DNA of 64,000 bases from Prosapia bicincta. Lineage: Eukaryota > Arthropoda > Insecta > Hemiptera > Cercopidae. Positions 14,636 through 26,600 of this stretch are shown here, in pieces. The stretch lies in the NCBI GenBank assembly GCA_036971475.1, contig JBAIZL010000008.1, positions 34,169,586-34,233,585 on the forward strand. The letters are read 5' to 3'. Each line of letters opens with the position of its first letter. The stretch's first letter is position 1. Made by a program: the position numbers and the translations under genes. A model generated the notes under the pieces. The model saw only the letters and a list, made by a program, of their open reading frames with translations. It did no database searches and was not told the DNA's origin.

Positions 14636-17600
14636 TATTTATTGTGGGCTATATCTGGAGTTTCAAATTATAAATTTGCATTAAACATTCAAAATTAATT
14701 TAAGGCATTTTTTAAAATTCGCATTTTATATAGTAAGAGACTGGGCTGGCTGGTGCAGTTGCCTACTTGGCATTTGATTGATGGAGGAGGCCACAAACTT
14801 TTGCTGTACATATCAGTCTCCCAAAATCACTGTGTTCTCTTCACCACTGTAACTAGATGCAAGAGAGGGGTAGAGAACCATCTGCCTTCCACCTCCACTA
14901 GTCAGAAAACTTCCATTATGCATCTTCTCAATTCTTTTAGAATATGTCGTGAGTTTCGAAATTTGTAATTTCCGTATACGAAATACACAAGTTTCTGAAT
15001 AAAGTCTTGAACTCCTTTTTCTGAAGTGAATAATACTCAGTGGTTAAGACACATCTTTTGTGCAAATTTATTCCTTATGACCGCATATAATTTCCCAAGA
15101 GATGCACACTCTTAATAATTTGTTAACACACTGAACTTGTCAAGATGGGTCTAGAAACACTTATATTTAAATACCCTTCTAAAAAAAAACATTCCCCATA
15201 AATCTTTTCTTATTATTCCTCAAGATGTTCTAGAGGCCTATATTTTGACATCATGTCCTATAGTTTAAGAACAAATTCTTATTTATCTTTTCATAAATTA
15301 CTAATTGCTAATATTTTTAAAAAGCATTAATTTGAAAAACTTACCAAACATTGCTTACGAAAACCTCCGTTTATTTTATAATCTGATTTAACTGGTTGCC
15401 GCTTTAAATCCATTATTTCTTAAAAAAAAGAAAATATTTTATTAAAAACTTACACTTTATTAACATATATTTATTTTTTGTGAACAGTAAATAATTTAAA
15501 TATTGAAGTATATAACCAAAATTTATACAGGGTGACACACGGGAGACAGACGGTTTTGAACTGCGTAGTACTAAGGGTGCCGTGGTGAGAGGTGGTTGTG
15601 GTGGGGATAGTTCTGATCCACACAAGACGCCATTTCATTTACTCATTCACTATGAAGCAGTGGGACTTGCAACGTCAAGTGTTTGTCTATGACAGTTTTG
15701 TGAAAAGTGGTGAGTCTATTATTGCTACGCAGTGATTGTTTCGTGTGCGGTTTAATGTCGGTCGACATGGAGCTGTACCGAGTCGTAACACCATCCTCAG
15801 ATAGGTGGAAAACTTCACATCAACTGGAAGCATCCTGGCCCGAGACACTTCAATGACAGTTTTTAAACACATGTTTCCTGGCAGTATTATCTCACCCAGG
15901 AATTAAAGAATTATCTGGCAGAATTTAAGAATAAACCAGGAAACTATTAAGTGATTATTTTATTGGAAACCAACGGAAAGCTAAATAAAATTAATAAAAA
16001 TCATTAAAAATAGATTGTTAATCTACTGTAAAAGCAGAAAAGCATACTGCAAAATTATAAAGATAGGGAGTTATTGACATCTGTATACATTGTTACAGGT
16101 AATTATGCTATTATATATTATAAAATTGCTGTGTGTGTATGGTATTTACGCATATTACAAAACAAATACTGTAGGTTATAATATTTGAAAATTTAAACAA
16201 AACTAAATACGACGTACTCTAATTCTTAAACTTTGTAAATTTAAGTTTTGCGGCCTGGCTCGAGAAAAATGGGCAATTGGCTCACCCTTCCAAAAAAATT
16301 GTGCACCCTATGATGGTTCTCGACCAGCTTCACAAGGTAATCAATTTGTATACATAGTCAATTTTTTTATACTGACAATAGAAATAATCTTAAGGGTATG
16401 AACAACGCATTGTTTTCAATGGCAGAAGTATGATGATAGAGAGCAAGACAAGACATATGAAAATAACTATACTATTTAGACCCTCGGGACGATTTTTTGT
16501 GGCCCTTAGGCGGTTAGGATTGAAGTCAAAATATTTTATAACTTAAATAAATATTATATTTATTTACTGAGTGTTTTGAAAATCTGTCGTTGTTTTACTA
16601 AACTTAATTAATTACTCAAACTACTGAAGTTAAAAACTGCGATTTACTAAAACTGTTGAAAGACCCGAAGGAAGAAATGTCTCAGAGGTTTAGTGACTTC
16701 AGGGAGTATCAAGAACCATTTCGCTTGGTAGAAAATCCATAGGCAATGAAACCAGCTAATGTAGCTCATCTTTCTGTTTTTGGATATGAAGCTAGGGATT
16801 TGAAAAATGAATTAATCTATCTTCAGAACGATACGGAACTCAAAAGTATTTTTGAAGAAAAGATGAAGAATAAAGCTCACTATGAGTTTTGGAGGGTTGT
16901 TGAAAAGGACAAATTTCCTAACTTACTTGAATGTGCTCAGAAAATATTGTGTGTTTTTCATCTACTTATGTCTGTGAATCTACATTCAGTAAGCTGAAGT
17001 TTGTAAAAACAAGTAAGGTAACGGTGGGTAAGAGTACGCGGGCGGTTAAGAGTACGCAGGTAAATTTCATGGTGTTGGCAACACTGCACGGAATGTCTGT
17101 TGTGACGTTTTAGTAAGCCTACAGCAGCAGTAGAAGAAGCGGTATTGTCATTTATCAGCTCCTCTTTGTTGGCAAAATACAAGGTAAAATACAGTTTTCT
17201 TACTTTTTTATCTAATTTTTAGGATGTAAAACTTTAAGTTTTTTTAGTACATAAAGTACATAAATATTGTTTAAACCTATATTAAATGAAAGTGCATTTC
17301 ATTGGCAATAACATCCAGCCATTAGTAATTCTTTGTTTGTAACCTGCTGGCATCTAGTGACAAGTCTGAGAAATACTACTAGGGAGGCCAAAAGTACGCA
17401 ACAACTTTTAACTGCGTACTCTTGGCCTCCCTCTCTTGCTTTTTTAATACCAAGAAAAACCTAATGAATGTAGAATTCTATTTACATTTTCAAATGCATA
17501 TTATTTTTTTTTCAATAACCTTTTTCGGCACAATGGCGCCTTATAAACGGAAATCAGAGAGAGCTCTTATTTCTAATGAAACAATTGAAGAGGCTAAACG

Positions 17601-20600
17601 GAAATTAGAAGCAGGGAAGAGTAAAAGAGAAGTGGCCAGAGAACTGGGGATTAACGAGTGTACCTTGAGGAAAAGGTTGAAAGCGGTAAGTTGGTATTTA
17701 AGAGTTCACATTTCTGTCTTGTCAAGTCACCCATATTTATCTCAAATCATGTAGGTCCAATTATGATGAAATCTCTTCTCTTTGCATTTCCTCCCATAAA
17801 TTACGAGTTTTGCAGGCTGCTGAATCTCTGAGCAATGAACAATAATGTATAAAGAAATTCAGCCTATATTTTTTAGAAATCATTTGTTGTAATTTTTATT
17901 TTACTAATAATAGTCCTACATACACGTTTTTTTTGTTATTTTTTGCAGGGTACCATCCCAGTATCGCTAGGACGTTTCAAACGAGCTTTGACGGATGAAA
18001 TGGAACGAGAGCTGGCTCAGCATTGCAGAGACTTTGATTGTAGGTTTTATGGATTAACAAGAAAACATTTGATGAAACTTGCATTTGACTACGCTGAAAT
18101 GAATGGAGTATCTAACAGATTTAACAAAGAGAAGAAAATGGCCGGTAAAGATTGGTTGAAGGGTTTCTGTAAAAGGAATAAGTTATCTGTTAGGTCCCCA
18201 GAGCAGTGTAGTATGGCTAGAGCAATTGGTTTCAATAAGGCCCAAGTTACAAGGTTTTATAATAATTTAAAAGAGTGTTGTCTTGATAAAAAATTTTCTA
18301 CTCATAGGAAATTTAATATGGATGAGACAGGCTTGTCGACTGTTCCAAAAAGAACTCCGAAGGTACTGACTCCCACTGGTAAAAAAACTGTTTGTAAAAT
18401 TTCTAGTGCAGAAAGAGGGGATACCATCACTGCAGTTTGCTGCATGAGCGCAACAGGAATTTTTGTACCACCAGCATTGATTTTTCCTAGAAAAAGAATG
18501 AATCACCTATTGTTCAAAAATGCTCCTTCGGGAACTTTGGGTCTAGTAACTGAGACAGGTTATATGAACTCCGACTTATTTCTCGATTGGTTAAAACATT
18601 TTGTTCACCACGTAAAGCCATCTGCCGAAGATCCTATTTTGCTGATAGCAGATAATCATTCTACGCATTGTTCACTTCCTGCTATTTTATTCTGCCGAGA
18701 GAATAATATCACATTTTTAACTCTTCCACCTCACGCGAGCCATGTCATCCAGCCTTTAGATAAAGGATTCTTTGCACCTCTGAAAGCAGCTTATGCAGCT
18801 GAAGCTGAGAAATTTCTTGTGCAAAATCCAGGAGAGGTAATAAGGCTTACCGACGTAGCAGGAATTTTCAAAGAAGCCTACATCGCTACAGCAAGAGTCA
18901 AGCTTGCCGAAAAATCTTTCAAATTAACAGGAATCGAACCATTTAATCCGGATGTAATAGATGAGGAACTATTTGCCCCGTCATTAGTGACCGATAAACC
19001 ACCTAAAGGAGTAAACGAAGGAACAGACAGCTCTTTACCAAATCAGTCTAATAACTCCCCTGCAAAAACTTCAAACAATATAATGGTGAATGTTCAATCT
19101 ATTCTACCACTTCCAAAAATTAAAGCAAAAGAAACTGAAAATAAAAAAAAGAAGAGGTCATCACAAAAGTCAGAAATACTAACGTCATCGCCTTTTAAAA
19201 GACTTTTGGAAGAGAAAGAAAGAGAAAAAAAGGAATTAGAGAAGGTAAAAGCAGAAAGAACTCTTAAAAAGACAGAGAGAGAAAGCGAGAAAGATATTAG
19301 GAATACAAAAAAAAAACCAATGCACATAAAAAACTAAACTTCGGAAATAAATACACAAGCCCATCTACAAGTTCAGGACAAGCAAACCTACCCGAAGAAG
19401 ACGATGTTGACCCAACAATTTGCCCAGGATGTGGAAATTCGTATTCTGAGAACTGGGTACAATGTGGTATCTGCAAGGAATGGTGGCACGAAGATTGCTC
19501 GTCTTATGAAGGTAGTGGGCCATTTGTTTGTGATCACTGTTAGTGCGTACTTTTAACCACCCTACTTGCGTACTCTTACCCTCCCAGTAGGACAAGAGTA
19601 CGCACTTGACAATTTTTTAAAATTTATTTTTCATTTTGATGTGTTTATTGCTAAGTAAGTGAAATTTATAAGAATGTTACATATATAAATAAAGAATATT
19701 TTACAAAATGTTGAAGTCTGTATATTTTTTATTTACGCAGATATTCCTAAAAAATCATTAGGTGCGTACTCTTACCCTCCCTTCCCATACAGATCTAGGC
19801 TAACAAGTGAGAATGTTGAGAACATTTTAAGAATTTCAGTTTCTTCCCAACCTGCCAACATAGATGCCATATTAGAGGACTGTGAAAGATTTCGCCCATC
19901 AACATCAAAGAATTAACTAAGTAAAAAAAAACATTTTCAAACTTTTTTATGCGCAAAACAGTTTATTTATGTTGGTAATGTAATAAACGTATGTTATAAT
20001 CATATTGTTTGTCAGTTATTTAGTGCCTCTTGTACTTGCGGCCCTCAGGAAAGTTGTATGCAAAATTTTTGGCTCTCAAAGTATTCCTAGTGAGGACCCC
20101 TGATTTAGACTGATAATTACTCAGAGCCACAGGTTACATGTTTAAACATATGTCTAATTTAACTTTTCATAGTTTCTTTAGTAATAATGATAAGAAAACC
20201 ATCTCTAATACATAATATGGCTGGATATGGATATTATTTTGCATATTTATATTTCTTCAGACCTTGATTCCTGTTAAAAGAGCTTAGAGTGCACAAAACT
20301 GATTATATCAGTGGCTAGCTAAAGCACTGGGTAAGATCTGGTGTCTATTCATGTGTCCTTTTAGTGTGGCAAGTCTTTATTAATTTTATGACGATATTAT
20401 ACAAAGAAAAAGGAAATACTTTTTTACTACTAATTAAAACTGTCATAATTTTTTCGTTATTGAATTTTGTCCTCAATTACAACAAAATTTTTAATTACAG
20501 GGAAAAATTGATAACTATTCCCTGCCTTTCCTGACTGTTAAAATCACACTTTTCTGCTTTTACAGTAGATTAACAATCTATTTTTAATGATTTTTATTAA

Positions 20601-23600
20601 TTTTATTTAGCTTTCCGTTGGTTTCCAATAAAATAATCAGTTAATAGTTTCCTGGTTTATTCTTAAATTCCTCGGAATATAAAGTAATGTCTAATTTTAC
20701 CCGTTAGCTACCCATTTATATGAAATTTGTAAAATCAGACTTCAATATAATATTTAACATTTACCTCTGTCATGTAATCTTGTCATTTGCTTTGTAGATA
20801 AGAGATCTTTTTTAAGTTCCTTTAAAGTATCATTTGTTGACATAGCAGTCTTTTGTAGATAATCCAGTTCTTTTTTCTTGGCTTCTGAAGCTTCTTTCAT
20901 TGCATGAAGCTGCTCTGTACACTTCACAAGCTTAGTAGTTTGTTCCTGAAAATACTGCAGTGCTTTGTCCAGCTAAAAAATCAAAACACTACATCAAAAA
21001 TAGGATTTTAAATCTCGAAGTACAAAATATACTTTTAAAGTGAGTACTCAAAGTGTGCTTTTAAAGTCACCACAGGTACACTATTTTGTAAACAAATTTC
21101 ATGAGCTGTTTAATGACATATACGTATTATCCTCTTGTATTATTCATTGCAGTAATTAAAAGGTTGTTGTGTAGTAGGCATTACACAAGCATTTATTGTT
21201 GCCTACTTTCTTACCCTCTTTAATAATAGTGTGCTTTGAGTATCTTAAGAACTACTGGAAAGTAAGCACCGTTTCTTAGATTCAGGCAGCAATAATGTTC
21301 TTGCACCACCATGAACTGTGTGTGAGTCAGTACACTTCTGACAGTGTATCAAAATGCAAATTTATAGCACATTTGATCATTATTGCATAGAACCTATTTG
21401 AAAAGGGTGCTGAAGCAGAAAACCTTCCTAATTCTGATTTAAGATGTTATTTAATATCTTTAAGCAGAAATAAGAAGGCTGCATTTACCATTAACTTTGA
21501 AGTGTTTATGAGTATTAACATATGAAATATTAAGAAAGTAAATAAGTAAAATCACACGAGAAAAGACTGCCCACGTGTTGTCAACGCTGAGCTGAATCAG
21601 AAGTGGTCACAAAAGTTCATGAAAACTCTCAGTCTAGAGTATCAGTTTCTTCTGTACATTTTCATTGCCTTTCAGAAGATAGCAAGCCTTGTTTTGAAAA
21701 GGAACTAGAGTCTTATTAACATGAAACTAGAGGCTAGTGCCTAGTTAAGATGAGATATTTTTTAAAACATAATACCCTGATGTAACTAGCGCACAAAATA
21801 AAATGAGAAAACAAAAATACTTAATTTTGTTAACAAACTACAGTAAACTCCCGATTATCCGTGGCCGGATTAACTGGTTTGCGGATTATCCGGGGTCTGC
21901 CATTGTTGTACAAATATCCAATTCTTATTCCAATCAGATTCATGTGTTTAAATTTCCAAACGGTGAATTACGACGTAAATACATATAAGGCTTAATAGAA
22001 GTTAAGATGAAGGGAATAGATATGTAAATATGTACGTACTAATTTTTACATTGAAAGGGAAGCATCCCGACGCGGGCCAGCGAAATAAAAGGGGCGAGCA
22101 GACTACTGTATATAAGAGACAATGACAAAATGCTTGGATGCCCGAAAACCTAATGTGTATCATAAGATTATAAACAAATGTCAGCTAATCTCGGCTATAA
22201 ATAGTGTAGGACGTGACATATGCATTATCCATGTCTGTCATATACATTATCGATCTTTATGGCTTTGTGACACAAGTAGACACTGTGCGATAAAATGGTT
22301 CTCAAGAAACTTAGATCACACATTAAAGCTAAATCAATGCTCACAAAAAAACAGACGAAAGTGACAGATTTTTTTGTTAAAAAGTGAAAGTATTATGTGT
22401 AAAGGAAATTACATATGTACATACATACTTAATGTTGACATATACTTATGTACGTATTGTAAATAGTTAGACATATAAATGTACATGTTATAATCCGTCA
22501 AATATATCGACATTTTAAATTGTTTTCTGTATTTATTTTGTCCTCTGAAGATTATTTGTGAATTGCATTAACCGGGGTCATTATTAGTGTAACTTATGGT
22601 ATAATAATCGATTATCGATCATCTTGCGTATTCTTTGTTCATAGCGGATTATCTGGGGAATTCATTATCCGGCGTTGCCAGGCCACCCTATTCCACGGAT
22701 AGTCGGGAGTTTACTGTATACTGTTGGTTAGATGTATTAAGACATCCTTACCTTCATTTTGTATAAATTGTTATCTCTCTGCAGTTGTTTTATAATGCTG
22801 TTGGCTTTCACCAAGTCCCCACAAACAGTCTTCAGGTGGTCATTGTTGTTCAGTATTGTTTGTTCTTTCAGTTTTAATGTACTTGATATCTTATTCTGAA
22901 ATATAAATTAAATTAATCACCTACAAGCTATTTTACTTCTAAGACTAATCCAGATTTTTTTAACAAATCTGAAACAAAAATACAGTAAAATACTCCTTAC
23001 AGATACCTGTATATTTTTTAATTAAAGACAAATTCAATCCCCAATCCCATGGCATACGAATATTTTAATAAATCTCTCTCAACAACTGTCAGTACTAAAT
23101 TCAGTACTACATTTGTTATTTTCAGTTATAAAATTAAAATATGTTGTGTGTACACAATATTTTACACCAAGAATGAAAAATTACTCTGTTTGTAAATGGA
23201 AAGGTTATTTGTTGGCATGAATCACCAATCTCCTGGTGCACAGTGTTATAAACTATTACATATCTAAAGAGAAACATTTTCTTATACCAACTATTTTTTG
23301 AGCTTAGCTTATGAGGTTATGTTAATAACAAATAAAAGACAGACACAAAACTCACAAATGAATGATTTATTAACTCAGACGTGTTTCAATGACAAAGTCA
23401 TCATCATCAGTGAGTGTTGCTACTACAAACTCTAACTTACAACTAAGGTGAAAGTAAGGTTACATTCTATATTTATACCATGGGCATGCCCCCCCCCACC
23501 CCCCGGTCGAAACAACAGTTATTACAATATTTCAAAATGATTACACTAAATAAAAATTTTATACCAAGGCTCAACTCAATAATTACAATAAAATTCCTAA

Positions 23601-26600
23601 CAATTACAAATATTAACACTTACTTATAAATATAATTACAAAATAAAATTTGTATTTTACTGTCCCTAATAATTACAATAACCAAAAATTATAAACAAAT
23701 TACCATATGTCACAATAATTACATTAATATGGAATTTTGATATGGAACTTTAATTCATTATTTGCAATATTATTTGTATTCTTATTAATATACGTTTCCC
23801 ACAAATCTAATTCACTACACTTAATTAAGGTTTTGTAAAGGGTTACATCGTCTATTTTAAATGTGATCTTTTTCTAAACAATGTTTCGCCATAGCAGATT
23901 TTTCTGGTTTATCTTTAAGATGAGAAAAATGTTATTTAACTCTATTTTTAATATTTCTTTTAGTTTGGCCTTACTTAAGAGAACACATGCTAAACTTTAG
24001 ACAGTAAATTCCTGACTTTTCTTCATTAGGTATGGTGTCGTTATGGTTCCCTAACAACTTCTCTAAGTTATTTCTTTAAGTGACAATTGTCATGTTAAAC
24101 TTACTATTTTTTCATATGATTTTTATTACTTTATTTGACAGTGGTGGATGGAGTGTTTTACCCAGTTTTTTCCGTTTTCCTTTCATACAATATCATATAA
24201 AAAGCAGCTTTTAACTCTATGGTGCCCCGTTTAATTAATTTACTGTTGTTATAAGAAAGGTATAATTGTGAGATCAATTATATTTATAATATAGCAAGAT
24301 TCAACAGTTAAAGTGAAATGTTTATAGATGAAATTCTCAAAGAGATTGAACAAAAAAACAATAAGAAACCTTACAAGTACAATAAAAAAGAAAAAAGTGG
24401 GTAAAAATAACACACCCTCCACCAATGTCAAATAAAAAAAATTATTTGAAAAAAATAGTAAGTTAAACATGACATTTGTCACTGCAAATAACCTAGAAAA
24501 GTTGTTAGGGAACCATAACAACACCATGCCTAATGAAAAAAAGTAAGGAATTTACTGTAAAGTGTAGCACACGTCCTCTTAAATACATAGGCCAAACTAA
24601 AAGAAATATTAAAACTAAGACTAAAGAACATTTTTCCCATTGAAAGAATGTCTATTAACAAGAATAAAAATAACATTATAAATAATGAATAAGGCCCTAT
24701 TCAAACTTCCATATTAATATAATTATTGTGACATAAGGAAATTTGTATATAATTTTTGATTATTATAATTATTAGGGATAACAAAATAGAAAATTTATTT
24801 TATAATTTTGTTTGTAACTGTTATTAATTTTGCCTACAGGAAATTTTGTTAGACATCTCTTTGGCGATTCTGATGAAAACGAGTCTCAGATGATGAAACT
24901 GACAAAGAATCTAATGAAATTGAAATTGAAACAAATGGAGTCACAACAGGTGAATTTGAAAAACGTGAAAAAGACCAATTTGTTAAAATGTTGTCAGATG
25001 TTGATGCTATAGAGAAAATCCTGCTAAAAATCCAGACAGGAAGCTCTTACAATGCAGTTTGACAATAGAAAAAAAGAATTTTTTAAATAAAAACCAAAAA
25101 ATGCTTTGGTATACTGAATCAATAAGGCAAGGTAGCACAGCAAGAAGAAACATAATTCTCATGAGAGTAGGTCATGTTCACACTACACTAGTGACCTTAA
25201 AAATGAACAATTATGAGTTGATTTTTCCACAAAGACTATAAGATTTTCCTAGTTTTATTTTACACTAGAACCTATTGTGTTATAAAGCCAAATTTTTTTC
25301 ATCCACTAATATTTAGAGTTATATATTTGAACTAAAACATTTCTTACCTTCACTATATATATATTATAATTAATTTCATATTCTTACATGTAGGGCCTAC
25401 TATCATGATAAAATATTTCTTTATGTCTATACGTTGAATTACTTTATTATAGAAATATAACCTGCAAATGCCTCTCCCATAATGAAAACAGTGGCCTAGT
25501 ATACATTGCTTACACGTTTTAACAATTCAAAATATTTTTAGAAATTTAAAATTGTACAATAATGATTTCTGAAATTGTTTAAATGTATTTATATAGTATT
25601 TAATTGTGTATTCACCCAAACATAAGGTCTAAAACTGTTTAAATTTTAAAGGGTGTTTGTGCGGAATAAACCTCTAAGAGGTTTGAAACTCCGCTCCCGT
25701 TTGAAACTCTATGCGGATGATTTTAGAAAAAACAGTATATCGTTGCCTGTGAATCAAACAACTTTTATTTATAGAATACTACTAATATTATGTTTAGAAA
25801 ATTAATGCTTGAGAACAATATCTGCTATGTGACGGCCGTTTTGAGCGATGCGCTTCACAAGCCGCTCTTGGAAGTTGGCTTTCGCTCATTCTAACACTGC
25901 CAGCGTCAATATGAAAGACTTCCATACGAATTACATCCTTCAGTTCTTCATGTGTACGCGGTTTATGCTCGTACACACGACTTGAGGTAACCCCACAAAA
26001 AGTAGTCGCACATGAACAGGTCTGGGGAATGAGGAGCCTAATTGATGTCATCAAACATGGAAAGCACGGAACTAAGAAAAACAGCCCTACTTGCTTCTGT
26101 TGAAATTCTTGCTGTGTGAGCTGTTGCTTCGTCCTTCTGAAACCATACTTGCTGGATAGTAATACGTTTTCTTTTTAGTTTAGGTTAGGAAAGTTCAGTG
26201 ATCATCTGCCTATAACATTTCGAGGTTACAGTATTCTTATCTTCTTGGATTGATAACAACTCCACTGCTCAGAGCACACCAGACTGTTACCTTGGGACTG
26301 TGTAATGGTCTCCCATTCATTAGTTTAGGTTAGGAAAGTTGAGTGATCATCTGCCTATAACATTTCGAGGTTACAATATTCTTACCGTCTTGGATTGATA
26401 AGAACTCCACTGCTCAGAGCACACCAGACTCTTACCTTGAGACTGTGTAATGGTCTCCCATGCATTAGTTTAGGTTAGGAAAGTTGAGTGATCATCTGCC
26501 TATAACATTTCGAGGTTACAATATTCTTACCGTCTTGGATTGATAAGAACTCCACTGCTCAGAGCACACCAGACTGTTACCTTGAGACTGTGTAATGGTC

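Larger units (their letters stand above)
17016..19787 (+). mobile_element. pogo/Tigger-superfamily DNA transposon encoding a PHD-finger transposase
   Basis: The element is 2.77 kb and is flanked by TA at 17014-17015 and 19788-19789, the standard pogo target duplication. The ends share GGGTAAGAGTACGC in inverted orientation. The GAGTACGC motif is repeated inside both ends (near 17050, 17392-17423, 19544-19608), probably as transposase binding sites. It sits inside a hAT transposase relic, so it arrived later. One frameshift breaks the coding sequence near its 3' end. Confidence 0.88.

Noticed and set aside
24249..24527. 92-codon hydrophobic minus-strand frame.
   Set aside because: It is antisense to the Penelope fold-back arm; the hydrophobicity comes from T-rich DNA.
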